In this document: in pieces, positions 39,783 through 48,759 of the stretch | Layout of the letters: the number at the start of each line of letters is the position of its first letter | Numbering within the stretch: the stretch's first letter is position 1 | Source: Paenibacillus sp. L3-i20 | Lineage (GTDB): Bacteria; Bacillota; Bacilli; Paenibacillales; Paenibacillaceae | Reading direction: 5' to 3' | Assembly (NCBI RefSeq): GCF_022180385.2 | Contig: NZ_BQME02000001.1 | Location: 2,327,178 to 2,391,177, forward strand | DNA length: 64,000 bases | Translations under genes and position numbers: made by a program | Notes under the pieces: generated by a model | Seen by the model: only the letters and a program-made list of their open reading frames with translations | Database searches by the model: none | What the model was told of the DNA's origin: nothing

Positions 39783-40291
39783 GACGTCTCTATGCAACAC
39801 CATGCAAGCAGGACAAGGACTACGGAAGATTTGCGAGATATTATTTGGCTCACTGCGATCAATTCGACAACCAATATTCGTTTCACGATGCGCTCGCGCA
39901 TCTGATTGTATCACTGCGCACGAGCCAATTCATGTTATACGACGATGAGGATGGCAATCTGCAGGCTTACATGCAATATCGATACGAGGAAGGCGATAAT
40001 ACGGTATTCATTGATTCCACGATTATATCTCCTGCCTATCGGAGCAGCAGAGTGTTCTATAGGGGTTTTGCGGACTGGGCGCGTAACGTCATGGAAGAAC
40101 AGCACGGCATTCGGCAGGTTCGGTTCCATGTTCGGGCCGATCATAGCTATCTCAACAGACTATACGCTAAGTTCGCTGAGAGAATCAGCGAGCGGGAAAG
40201 CTTCGGCCGCGCAGAATATGTGTACGAGACAACATTCGACGAGCTGCTGCGGTATTTGAGAGTGGCTATTTCAACGAAAACAGGGGACTAA
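39779..40291 (+). CDS. GNAT-like protein, second of a tandem pair
   Basis: The 170-residue protein starts at a GTG overlapping the previous stop (GTGA). The hairpin YDDEDGNLQAYMQYRYEEGD, the strand TVFIDSTIISPAYRSSRVFY with an adjacent helix GFADWARNVME, and LYAKFAERISERESFG parallel its neighbour. It is followed after 33 bp by a 41-codon gene with a near-perfect ribosome site. The base composition of this cassette is richer in G+C than the flanks, suggesting a separate origin. Function is unknown; modification of the small peptide is one possibility. Confidence 0.7.
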   Translation: MRRLYATPCKQDKDYGRFARYYLAHCDQFDNQYSFHDALAHLIVSLRTSQFMLYDDEDGNLQAYMQYRYEEGDNTVFIDSTIISPAYRSSRVFYRGFADWARNVMEEQHGIRQVRFHVRADHSYLNRLYAKFAERISERESFGRAEYVYETTFDELLRYLRVAISTKTGD

Positions 40292-40324
40292 TTCATGTGA
40301 TATTAAGCAAAGGAGGTGACATCA

Positions 40325-40450
40325 ATGATCCCACCTAGATTTGATTATAATAAACAGGGGCAAAAAGGCGGCGGTTTCGGCAAAATCAACATTCTTGAAG
40401 CGCTGAAAGCGAGCGAGCAAGTGAGAACTTCTGCGGCAGCGGCGAAATAA
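40325..40450 (+). CDS. 41-aa peptide gene behind the GNAT-like pair
   Basis: The peptide starts MIPPRFDYNKQGQKGGGFGK and continues INILEALKASEQVRTSAAAAK. AGGAGGTGA (40311-40319) lies 5 nt before the ATG, an almost ideal ribosome site, and a strong terminator follows the stop by 18 bp. It is basic and Gly-rich in the middle, with an Ala-rich end; it has no signal peptide and no Cys. A signalling peptide, modified peptide or small partner of the GNAT-like proteins are options. Confidence 0.7.
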   Translation: MIPPRFDYNKQGQKGGGFGKINILEALKASEQVRTSAAAAK

Positions 40451-40467
40451 TCGCAAGCAATGACAAA

Positions 40468-40509
40468 GGGGCAGTTCAAAATCATCCTAGATGACTTTGA
40501 ACTGCCCCC
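40468..40509 (+). terminator. Terminator of the GNAT-peptide cassette
   Basis: GGGGCAGTTCAAA pairs with TTTGAACTGCCCC, with an inner ATCATC/GATGA stem. The T-run is absent on the plus side but the stem is very stable. Confidence 0.75.
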
Positions 40510-40796
40510 ATCAAGTTGACAGTATAATAATAAAACTCGTAAAGCGGCCTTAGTCCAGAAATCCATGGTACTGAGGTCGTTTAATTTCGTTGGTTATCGC
40601 TCGTAATTGTAAAGGATTCCACTAGGCTGTTGTTTGGTGCTTGAATACGTGGGACACACCATGTTTAATATATGTTACATTGGCTGGGGAATTAGAAAGA
40701 TCTGGTTTACAAAAACACCATACAACGATGAAGTGCGCTTAACATTTCAACGTTATGCTAGTCCTCGAAGGCAATTAATTTGAGGGAGTGGACACT

Positions 40797-42470
40797 TTGA
40801 ATAAGAATATGGATCGCAAAACGTTTCTTTCTTTTCTAGGAACAGGAGCAGCTGCTTTAGCTGCAGCGTCGGCTGGTCTAGGCTCTCTAGACGGTAAAGT
40901 TTCTGCAATGTCATCGACTGCTGACCACTTGTTTGGATTTAAGACGAATAAAGTCAGCGGGTATTTTGATCCTATTCAACCCTCGAAAGAAGATAAACTC
41001 ATTATTCCTAAAAACTTTAAATATGACGTAGTGGCCGCATTTGATGACGTCATTAACAAGGCGGGGGAAAAGTTCGGTCAAGGCGCTGACTATAACGCTT
41101 ATTTTCCTATTAAGGGATCGAATACCCGTGGATTACTTGTAACTAATCACGAATATACCAATATATTTTCATTGGGTCCCATTGTTGACGATAAAATGAC
41201 AGCAGAACAGATTAAAAAGGATCTTTATTACCAGGGAATGTCTGTTATCGAAGTTTTCCGTGACGAGAAAGGTACGTGGAAAATGGACACTTCTTCTGAA
41301 TATGCACGTCGGATTAACGGAACATCTAAATTTGATATTACAGGTCCAGCAAAAGGATCAACTGTACTTGGCAAAGCTACAACCGCAATTGGCACATTCG
41401 CGAATTGTTCCGGCGGAGTAACATTTTGGAACACTGTATTATCATGTGAAGAGAACTATGCTGAAACTGCTGCTCATGCAAAACTTCCAGACACGCATTA
41501 CGGCTGGGTAGTAGAAGTTGATCCTTTTGATAAGTCCTACCTTAAGAAGCATACTGCGCTTGGTCGATTTAATCATGAAAATACTGCAATGGGGATGGCT
41601 GCGGACGGCAGAGTGGTTGCATATATGGGCGACGACAAAAAGGATGCTTGTGTTTATAAATTTGTAAGCAAAGGTAAATACGATAAGCTAAAAGGCCGCG
41701 CGAACTCCTCTTTGCTCGAAGAAGGCACGTTATATGTTGCGAACCTGAAATCGGGTAAATGGCTACCTGTTACGATTGAAGAAGTGAAGAAGATATTATC
41801 CAATGAAAAGTACAAAAATCCATATGGAATTTCCGCAACAAAAGAAGCTCTGCTTAAAAAGTTCAAATCACAAGCCGATGTCGTTACATACTGCCATGAA
41901 GCAGCGTTACTGGTTGGAGGTACTCCGACTGACCGTCCGGAAGATATTGAAATTTCACCTTTTGATAATACGGTCTTTATCTGCCACACGAATAATGATA
42001 TTCATGGTAATATCCATGGTCATATTACACGTATTTTCGAATCAGGCAACGATTTAGCTTCACTGGAATTCGATTTTGAGATTTTTGCTGCCGGCGGCAG
42101 GCAGTCGGGATTCAGCTCACCAGATAATTTAGCATTTGATTCAAATGCTAATCTTTGGGTAGTAACTGATATTTCGTCAAGCAGTCATAATAAGGGTGTT
42201 TATAAATCTTTTATGAATAATGGATTGTTTGTCATTCCGACAAGCGGTGCTGACAAGGGGACTGCACTGCAATTTGCGTCAGGCCCGATTGAATCCGAGT
42301 TGACGGGTCCTTTTTTCACCCCAGATGAAGGGACACTTTTCCTTTCCGTACAGCACCCTGGTGAAATGACAACGGACCTAAGCAAACCAACTAGTAGATG
42401 GCCTCATCGTCCAGGTGATAAAATAGCACGTTGCGGTGTAGTGGCGATTAGCGGATTTAAACTTGGCTAA
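40797..42470 (+). CDS. PhoX/DUF839-family phosphatase, Tat-exported
   Basis: The protein of about 557 residues begins with a Tat-type signal (MDRKTFLSFLGTGAAALAAA; the twin position is Arg-Lys). The DUF839/PhoX body shows LLVTNHEYTN, GTFANCSGGVTFWNTVLSCE, GRFNHENTAMGMAADG and PEDIEISPFDNTVFICHTNN. PhoX enzymes are Ca/Fe-dependent alkaline phosphatases folded before export. The start TTG at 40797 is 8 nt after GAGGGAG; GTG 40788 lies inside that site. tatA and tatC follow directly, so the enzyme travels with its own exporter, like phoD-tatAd-tatCd of B. subtilis. No Pho box was identified with certainty. Confidence 0.85.
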   Translation: MNKNMDRKTFLSFLGTGAAALAAASAGLGSLDGKVSAMSSTADHLFGFKTNKVSGYFDPIQPSKEDKLIIPKNFKYDVVAAFDDVINKAGEKFGQGADYNAYFPIKGSNTRGLLVTNHEYTNIFSLGPIVDDKMTAEQIKKDLYYQGMSVIEVFRDEKGTWKMDTSSEYARRINGTSKFDITGPAKGSTVLGKATTAIGTFANCSGGVTFWNTVLSCEENYAETAAHAKLPDTHYGWVVEVDPFDKSYLKKHTALGRFNHENTAMGMAADGRVVAYMGDDKKDACVYKFVSKGKYDKLKGRANSSLLEEGTLYVANLKSGKWLPVTIEEVKKILSNEKYKNPYGISATKEALLKKFKSQADVVTYCHEAALLVGGTPTDRPEDIEISPFDNTVFICHTNNDIHGNIHGHITRIFESGNDLASLEFDFEIFAAGGRQSGFSSPDNLAFDSNANLWVVTDISSSSHNKGVYKSFMNNGLFVIPTSGADKGTALQFASGPIESELTGPFFTPDEGTLFLSVQHPGEMTTDLSKPTSRWPHRPGDKIARCGVVAISGFKLG

Positions 42471-42548
42471 GCAGTACGTTTTGTTTACTATCAGTCATGG
42501 ATGAATGAATTCTGTGACTGAATACTATCCGCTAGGAGATGAGTAGTT

Positions 42549-42764
42549 ATGCCTTTTGGTAACATTGGAATTGGTGGTTTGGTTTTGATTCTTATTATTG
42601 CCTTGATTATTTTCGGACCATCGAAGCTTCCGGAACTTGGCAAAGCTTTCGGGCGTACGTTAAGTGAATTTAAAGGCGCTACACGCGGTCTCGTAAACGG
42701 AGATGACGAAGAAGAGAAGAAAGCAGCTGAGAAGGGACAGGAAAACGTCCTTGTAAATAAGTAA
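42549..42764 (+). CDS. tatA: Twin-arginine translocase subunit TatA
   Basis: The 71-residue protein has one N-terminal membrane helix ([14 protein letters not shown]), the hinge [16 protein letters not shown], and an amphipathic helix followed by an acidic tail ([11 protein letters not shown]). TatA oligomers form the passage for folded proteins in a minimal TatA-TatC system. AGGAG precedes the ATG. It is placed between phoX and tatC with 1 bp to the latter. Confidence 0.95.
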   Translation: MPFGNIGIGGLVLILIIALIIFGPSKLPELGKAFGRTLSEFKGATRGLVNGDDEEEKKAAEKGQENVLVNK

Positions 42765-42765
42765 T

Positions 42766-43503
42766 ATGAAAAATCAAAATGAACAAAACTTACTTGGACA
42801 TTTGGAAGAAATGAGGGCCCGTATTATACGTACCCTCATCTCTTTTCTAGTAGCGATGGTAGCGGCATTCATCTATGTACGTGATATTTATCAGTGGCTG
42901 GTTAGAGACATGGATCAAAAGCTGGTTGTACTTGGTCCATCTGATGTAATGTGGGTGTATTTCATGATTGCAGGAGTTGTTGCAGTCGCAGTAACATTAC
43001 CGATTGCCGCTTATCAAACATGGAAATTTGTTCAACCCGCAGTGCCGAAACAAGCTGAGCGAGCTACGTTTCTTTTTATACCAACCATTACTTTATTGTT
43101 TTTGATCGGCATATGTTTCGGTTATTTTATTTTATTTCCGATGGTTCTTCATTTCATGAATGAAATTGCTGCGAATGATTTTGCCACTATGTATACAGCT
43201 GAAAAATATTTTACGTTCATGATCCACATGACAGTTCCGTTTGGTATTTTATTTGAAATGCCAGCGGTTGTTATATTTCTCACCAAGCTCGGGATTGTGA
43301 ACCCTAGTAGATTAGCAAAGGCTCGCAAACTGACTTATTTTATCCTTGTCATTATTGCGGTAACTATTACTCCTCCAGATATATTGTCGGACATTATTGT
43401 GATTGTACCGCTATTTTTGCTTTATGAAATCAGCATTAGTATTTCGAAAATCGTGTACCGTAATCAACTCAAAATGCAGAGTGGACTTAATGCAAATGCA
43501 TAA
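42766..43503 (+). CDS. tatC: Twin-arginine translocase subunit TatC
   Basis: The 245-residue protein has six membrane segments and the TatC signatures LLGHLEEMRARII at the N-terminus, PAVPKQAERATFLF after segment two, and TPPDILSDIIVIVPLFLLYE near the end. TatC recognises the twin-arginine signal. It starts 1 bp after tatA, probably by translational coupling since its own ribosome site is weak. Confidence 0.96.
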   Translation: MKNQNEQNLLGHLEEMRARIIRTLISFLVAMVAAFIYVRDIYQWLVRDMDQKLVVLGPSDVMWVYFMIAGVVAVAVTLPIAAYQTWKFVQPAVPKQAERATFLFIPTITLLFLIGICFGYFILFPMVLHFMNEIAANDFATMYTAEKYFTFMIHMTVPFGILFEMPAVVIFLTKLGIVNPSRLAKARKLTYFILVIIAVTITPPDILSDIIVIVPLFLLYEISISISKIVYRNQLKMQSGLNANA

Positions 43504-43515
43504 ATATGTATAGCC

Positions 43516-43546
43516 AAAAGAGCAGCCATATATCGGTTGCTCTTTT
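43516..43546 (+). terminator. Terminator of the phoX-tatAC operon
   Basis: AAAAGAGCAGCC pairs with GGTTGCTCTTTT and continues with T/A. Confidence 0.8.
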
Positions 43547-43636
43547 ATTATATATGCGCTTAAACAAAATGATGAAAAGTGGTGACATAACCGAGGGGGA
43601 GGTTGAAGTTGTAATTGGGGTGAGGAGAAATCGGGG

Positions 43637-44266
43637 TTACAGTTCCAAAGCTTCCTCAGTAATCTTTTTGATATCTACAGGACAATTGGAGCTTTCCTTA
43701 ATGATGTCAGGTAAAACATGCTTGAAAAAATAATCAACGCAATGCAGCTTTATGTTTTTGATTTTGATAAGCGCTAGGCGATACATAACTACAAATTCTT
43801 TCTCCCTGTTGCCTCTTTGCAATTCAGTAAGTGCCTCGTACACTTGATCAAGTTTATCAGCCACTTCGAGAATGAGACCTTCGACGGAGTCATCTTTGCC
43901 TTCGCGCAGTTGTCTGCGGAAAATAGGTTTGAACTCTTCTGGAATATTTTCTTCTATAAAATGAGCAATCATGCCTTCCTCTACCTGCTGCAACATGCCG
44001 CGCAGCTCTAGGGAGTAATGCTTAACGGGAGTTTTAATATCTCCGATAAATATTTCACCATAATCATGGCTGCTCGTAATCTCATACAACTTCTTCCAAT
44101 CTATCGTAACACCATTGCTTTCCTCAATATCTGCCAATGTTTTAGCGTATTGTACAACTTTCCAAGAATGAGCGGCTACGCTGTGCTCTTCAAATTTAAA
44201 CTTACCGGGACAACGAATAATACGTTCGAGATCATTAAGTGATTGGAAATACGTATGAATTCCCAT
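43637..44266 (-). CDS. HD-domain hydrolase (YfbR/HDDC-like)
   Basis: The protein of about 210 residues has HD-superfamily metal ligands in FEEHSVAAHSWKVVQYA and SSHDYGEIFIGDI, with a later Asp in EVADKLDQVYEAL. It resembles 5'-deoxynucleotidase YfbR and related HDDC proteins, which remove phosphate from deoxynucleoside monophosphates; the actual substrate is not decided. The ATG at 44266 is at better spacing from the AAAGGA site than the TTG at 44275. It is convergent with tatC and stands alone. Confidence 0.82.
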   Translation of the reverse strand: MGIHTYFQSLNDLERIIRCPGKFKFEEHSVAAHSWKVVQYAKTLADIEESNGVTIDWKKLYEITSSHDYGEIFIGDIKTPVKHYSLELRGMLQQVEEGMIAHFIEENIPEEFKPIFRRQLREGKDDSVEGLILEVADKLDQVYEALTELQRGNREKEFVVMYRLALIKIKNIKLHCVDYFFKHVLPDIIKESSNCPVDIKKITEEALEL

Positions 44267-44370
44267 AGTATGCAATTCCTTTCTTATTCAAATTATTTAG
44301 TGATGCAATATAGTAAGTATAAAGAACTTTTGTTATTGGATGATTAATTCTATGTTGGTGATATATAAAA

Positions 44371-44416
44371 ATAAAGACGACTTTTCATTCAGAAGGAATG
44401 GGAAGTCGCCTTTATC
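44371..44416. terminator. Bidirectional-looking terminator between HD and amidase genes
   Basis: ATAAAGaCGACTT...CATTC pairs with GAATG...AAGTCGcCTTTAT. It lies about 105 bp past the amidase stop, so it may serve the minus-strand amidase. Confidence 0.6.
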
Positions 44417-44522
44417 GTTTTTCAGTAGTTTCGTATGCAGCAGAGCAGGTTCTATTCTATTGCAGCTGCCGCATGAATGATGAAAAGGGAGAGAAAGAGC
44501 AATTACAGATGCTGTAATCCAG

Positions 44523-46145
44523 TTATGGTCTCAAACTTGGTGTATGCACAGGAATAGTTCTTGCTTTCGTAGCTTGCTCAAAGGAATAAGCTAGGTTAAG
44601 CAATGTTTGCTCGCTGTATGCTGTTCCCAAGAATGAGATGCCCACAGGTAGGCCTTCTTCTACACTTCCTGCAGGTACAGTTACTTCAGGGAAGCCTGTA
44701 GCAGATGCCACGTAGCTCGCTGCATAAGTATCATACGCATTGCAAACATAGGTAGGGTCTTCTTTGTCAAAGCGGTTAGAAGCAGGGCAGGCCAACGTAG
44801 GGAATACGATAGCGTCCAGGTTGTTCTTCTTCATAATCTTTTCAATTTCTTTACGGGTTTGCGGCATTTCTTTCTTAACGATCGTATTGTACTCTTTGGA
44901 ATATAGAGTATCGGCTTTAGCCAATGCTGTCTTCAACCCTTCTAAACGAGCAGGGTTAACAGGTGTTGCCGAGTTTAATACTTCAGGAGATTCACTAATA
45001 TCGATTACTTCTTGCAGCGTTTTAGGTCCGCCGGCAGGAAGCCAGCTCAAATATTTTTCAAACTGGCTTTTGAATTCCGCATCCCCAATCGGTCCAAGAA
45101 CCGGAGTCCAGAGGTACTTGGTTTGTTTGGAGAATGTGACAGGGACTACTTCTGTTCCCATGCTTTCCATTTTGGCAATTGCTTGATTCGTAATAGCATC
45201 TACTTCAACATTGCCGCCGAAGAAGTCGGTCGCTACGCCGATACGTGCATGCGTAAGCGAAGAAGCATTCAGTGCTTTGGCATAGTCTTGAACATGGCGG
45301 TTCGCAGACTTTGTAGCATAGTCTCCTTTATCTGTACCAGCCATCGCAGAAAGCACTATACTAACGTCTTCGACACTACGTGCCAAAGGACCAGTTACGT
45401 CCAAAGAAAGGGAAGAAGGGGTAACGCCGCCACGACTAGTTAATCCCATAGTCGGTCTGATACCTACTAGCCCGGTAACATTAGCTGGACCTCTAATGGA
45501 ACCAGAAGTATCCGTTCCAAGTCCGAATACGGCAAAGTTAGCTGCTACCGCTGCTGCACTACCGCTACTGGAACCTGAAGCATCACGGTTCAGATTGTAA
45601 GGATTAAGTGTCAAACCGCCCATAGAGCTATAACCCAATCTGCCATAAGAAGCAGCGAGCTCGGACATGTTTGTTTTGGCAATTACAATAGCTCCAGCAT
45701 CGATAAGCTTCTGTACGGTGAATGAATTTTTAGTAGGATATTCATTCTTCAGAGCTACAGACCCAGATGTGGTCGGCATGCCAACTACATTAAAGTTATC
45801 TTTTACGACAAAAGGAATACCGTGAAGCATGCTTCTTGGTCCTTTCAACTTTCGCTCGGCATCGAGCGCCTTTGCAGTTTCAAGAGCTTGATTGTTAACT
45901 GTAATAATAGAATTAATAACAGGACCTTGTTTATCAAAGGCTTCAATACGTTTTAGATAGTATTCCACCAGTTCTTCCGATGTAATTTGTTTTGTATCCA
46001 GAGCTTGTGTAACTTCTTCGATGCTTTTCTCAAAAGGATCAAACGTATTTTTTGCTTTTTCGGCATTTGCTTGATTCCATGGTAAAACTGTGAAAACTAG
46101 CATAATAACTAGTGCAATTTTTAATTTATTGTATTTTTTGTTCAA
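44523..46145 (-). CDS. Secreted amidase, amidase-signature family
   Basis: The 540-residue protein has a signal peptide (LKIALVIMLVFTVLPWNQANA) and the full amidase-signature core: catalytic Lys in PFVVKDNFNVVGMPTTSGS, cis-Ser in SGSSSGSAAAVAANFA, and nucleophile Ser in GLGTDTSGSIRGPANVTG. C-terminal PAGSVEEGLPVGISFLG is typical. Such enzymes hydrolyse amides; secreted Bacillales forms have no clear substrate. Start TTG at 46145 is supported by AGGAGG; the frame extends 105 bp further but without a ribosome site. It is divergent from the chemoreceptor gene. Confidence 0.9.
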   Translation of the reverse strand: MNKKYNKLKIALVIMLVFTVLPWNQANAEKAKNTFDPFEKSIEEVTQALDTKQITSEELVEYYLKRIEAFDKQGPVINSIITVNNQALETAKALDAERKLKGPRSMLHGIPFVVKDNFNVVGMPTTSGSVALKNEYPTKNSFTVQKLIDAGAIVIAKTNMSELAASYGRLGYSSMGGLTLNPYNLNRDASGSSSGSAAAVAANFAVFGLGTDTSGSIRGPANVTGLVGIRPTMGLTSRGGVTPSSLSLDVTGPLARSVEDVSIVLSAMAGTDKGDYATKSANRHVQDYAKALNASSLTHARIGVATDFFGGNVEVDAITNQAIAKMESMGTEVVPVTFSKQTKYLWTPVLGPIGDAEFKSQFEKYLSWLPAGGPKTLQEVIDISESPEVLNSATPVNPARLEGLKTALAKADTLYSKEYNTIVKKEMPQTRKEIEKIMKKNNLDAIVFPTLACPASNRFDKEDPTYVCNAYDTYAASYVASATGFPEVTVPAGSVEEGLPVGISFLGTAYSEQTLLNLAYSFEQATKARTIPVHTPSLRP

Positions 46146-46284
46146 GTGTGTTGCCTCCTGATGTCTGATTTTTAGTAGTATGTAATACTCATTTTCTCTC
46201 CCTATAACAGTTATCGTCATTTCCTCTGAAAAATTAATATATTTCGACATATTAAGCGTACTCGTTTGTCAATTCGACAATATA

Positions 46285-46311
46285 TAACAAAAAAATTTTT
46301 TTTACCGATAG
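46285..46311 (+). promoter_or_regulatory. Sigma-D-like motility promoter of the chemoreceptor gene
   Basis: TAAC, 15 bp, then ACCGATAG fits the sigma-D (sigma-28) consensus TAAA-N15-GCCGATAT with three mismatches, about 50 bp before the gene start. Confidence 0.5.
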
Positions 46312-46361
46312 TTATATATAGACATAAATATTGCCTACACAACAAGATGGAGGAGAACAAC

Positions 46362-48446
46362 TTGAGAAAGAAACTACAGTGGAATTTAAAGCTCCAACTA
46401 TTGGTTACGATGGTCGTCCTAGTATTACTGTCGACATTATCGATGGGGCTTGGGATCAACCAGCGAGTTAAGGATGAAATGACGAAGGATTTCTATGAGG
46501 CAACTCGGAAGGAAATCGAACAAGTTAGCGGTGCGATAGACTTATACTTCACTACCGTAAATGAATCGGTTGAATACTTTGCCAAGAGCCCATTAGTTAA
46601 AAAGATCGACGGTTCCATCACCTCTTATGTGGATGCGGTAGGCACAGATGGAAGTCTTCAGATGACTCCAGCTGAAAATGGTGGTATAGAAGGTGATATT
46701 TATAATTTTTTCTTGGAATATTCTAAGACACATAAAAACGTGCCTTATATCTACTTAGGAACAAAGGATGGCCAATACATACAATGGCCGGACGGTACGA
46801 CTGTTGATAAATTTGACCCGAGAACAAGAGCGTGGTATACCCAAGCGGTTGAAAATCCTGATAAAATCGTGCGTTCGGGTGCGTATGCTGCTTTTACCAC
46901 AGGCGCTCCGATTGTCAGCTCTTCTATGACCATTAAGGATAACGCCGGCAACATCGTGGGTGTCCAAGGGGTAGACGTAAGCTTGGATTTTCTCACGAAT
47001 ACAATTAACGAAATGAAAATTGGTAAGAACGGTTATGTCATCCTTGCAGACCACTATGGTACGATCCTTGCAAATCCTAAAAATCCGGAAACGAACTTTA
47101 AAACATTAAAGGATCTAGGTGTACCTGATTTTGTAGATATCGATAAGGCAGCAGGTAAAAATTTAAATATAGAGATGAATGAGGAAGAGTACACGGCTAG
47201 TGTCTATGTTTCACCGGAAACAAAGTGGAAATATATTGCGATAATGGATGAAAGTGAAGTGGCGGAGTCTGTCAATGAGATCGAAAATATCATTTTCCTC
47301 ATTATGGCTGTTATTGCGATTATCGCTATCGTAGTAGCTTTGTATTTAGCTAGCGTAATTACGAAACCGCTAAATGCGGCTGTTCAGTATTTGCAGCAAA
47401 TCGGCAATGGTGACTTGGCAGTCGTTATTCCGGAATCTATGCTGAAAAAGCAAAGTGAAGTTGGTACTATGGTTCGGGCTATTAATGAAATGAAAATGGA
47501 TATGCAGAAAATGATAGGCGGCATTTCTACTTCGGGGCAAATTGTCTCTCAATCGGCAGACAAACTGATAGACAGCATGGATCAGACACAACAGTCTTCC
47601 TCACTTATTACTGAGTCCATCATACAACTTGCTTCCGCTTCTAATGATGAAGCTAACAATGTGATGGAGGGCTCTGAAAAAGTTGAACAGCTCGGCGGAG
47701 CAATCGATCAAGTTGCGGCATCCGCTCAGGATATATTGGATCTTGCTCGTCGTACAGCCGAATTGAACCAACGCGGTATCGTAATTGTACAGGAGTTAGT
47801 AGGGAAATTTAATAGCACACAACAAGCTTCTGAAGAAACAGCACAGGCTATTAATCATGTGAGTGGAAGCGCAGGTGAAATTAGCGGCATACTCCGTACG
47901 ATTCTTGAAATCTCCAGTCAGACGAATTTGCTGGCTCTAAATGCATCCATTGAGGCTGCAAGAGCAGGTGAACATGGACGAGGATTCTCTGTGGTAGCTG
48001 CTGAGATCCGTAAGCTCGCGGAGCAATCAGCTTTCGCTGCGAATAATATCAGTCACATTATTTCAAATGTAAACAACCAGGTAGGAGCGGCTGTTCAGGC
48101 CATTGGTACATCTCGTGAATTGTTTGTAGATCAGGAAACGGCAGTTCGAGAAACTGAATTCATATTTAACGATATTATGGTGTCCGTGAACAGTCAAATG
48201 GACATGACGAACCAGGTTGACGGTCATATTCAGTTAATGGTCGAAAAACGAGATGAACTCACAGACGTTTTCACCAATATTTCAGCGATTACGGAAGAGA
48301 ATGCTGCCATTACCCAAGATGTGTCTGCGGCAGCAGAAGAACAGCTCGCTACGATTGATAATATAGCAGGTTATCTGACTCAGTTGCAGGGGCTTTCTAA
48401 GGATCTGGAGAGCAATATTAAGAAATTCAATATCCATAATCAGTGA
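46362..48446 (+). CDS. Methyl-accepting chemotaxis protein (Cache-HAMP-MCP)
   Basis: The 694-residue protein has an N-terminal membrane segment ([17 protein letters not shown]), an extracellular dCache-type domain ([50 protein letters not shown]), a second membrane segment ([20 protein letters not shown]), HAMP, and a cytoplasmic signalling domain with the conserved hairpin [26 protein letters not shown]. It would signal to CheA/CheW in response to small extracellular molecules. Start TTG at 46362 follows GGAGG at 8 nt. A decayed tail of a paralogue lies at 31,976. Confidence 0.95.
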   Translation: MRKKLQWNLKLQLLVTMVVLVLLSTLSMGLGINQRVKDEMTKDFYEATRKEIEQVSGAIDLYFTTVNESVEYFAKSPLVKKIDGSITSYVDAVGTDGSLQMTPAENGGIEGDIYNFFLEYSKTHKNVPYIYLGTKDGQYIQWPDGTTVDKFDPRTRAWYTQAVENPDKIVRSGAYAAFTTGAPIVSSSMTIKDNAGNIVGVQGVDVSLDFLTNTINEMKIGKNGYVILADHYGTILANPKNPETNFKTLKDLGVPDFVDIDKAAGKNLNIEMNEEEYTASVYVSPETKWKYIAIMDESEVAESVNEIENIIFLIMAVIAIIAIVVALYLASVITKPLNAAVQYLQQIGNGDLAVVIPESMLKKQSEVGTMVRAINEMKMDMQKMIGGISTSGQIVSQSADKLIDSMDQTQQSSSLITESIIQLASASNDEANNVMEGSEKVEQLGGAIDQVAASAQDILDLARRTAELNQRGIVIVQELVGKFNSTQQASEETAQAINHVSGSAGEISGILRTILEISSQTNLLALNASIEAARAGEHGRGFSVVAAEIRKLAEQSAFAANNISHIISNVNNQVGAAVQAIGTSRELFVDQETAVRETEFIFNDIMVSVNSQMDMTNQVDGHIQLMVEKRDELTDVFTNISAITEENAAITQDVSAAAEEQLATIDNIAGYLTQLQGLSKDLESNIKKFNIHNQ

Positions 48447-48479
48447 TGTATTCCCCGCAGGGGTAACTCTAGTAAATCA

Positions 48480-48520
48480 AGCCAGCCCGGGAAGCGTTGT
48501 CTTCTCCGGGCTGGTTTTTC
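48480..48520 (+). terminator. Terminator of the chemoreceptor gene
   Basis: CCAGCCCGGGAAG pairs with CTTCTCCGGGCTGG and is followed by TTTTTC. A near copy sits at 32,053-32,094. Confidence 0.92.
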
Positions 48521-48759
48521 TTATGCCTTAAAAGAATTGTAAGCTTCAGAACAAGCGTTACATGGATAGACATGGTAACAGATTTTTTAATAGTCTTAAA
48601 GTAGCAGATGGACAAATAGTTATAAGTTATATTCAATGTTGACTGTGAAAATAATAATCTCTTATTTTGATTTTAATATGAATTGACTTGCTGGTATTGG
48701 AAGTATATGCTTGAAAAAAATAGTATTTTTATACATTTGATAAAGTAGGAGGAGAAATA

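Noticed and set aside
39742..40259. Alternative plus-strand frames inside the second GNAT-like gene
   Set aside because: They lack ribosome sites, while the GTG-started frame overlaps the upstream stop and has a paralogue.
44764..45443. Plus-strand frames opposite the amidase gene
   Set aside because: Shadows of a clear amidase-signature gene.
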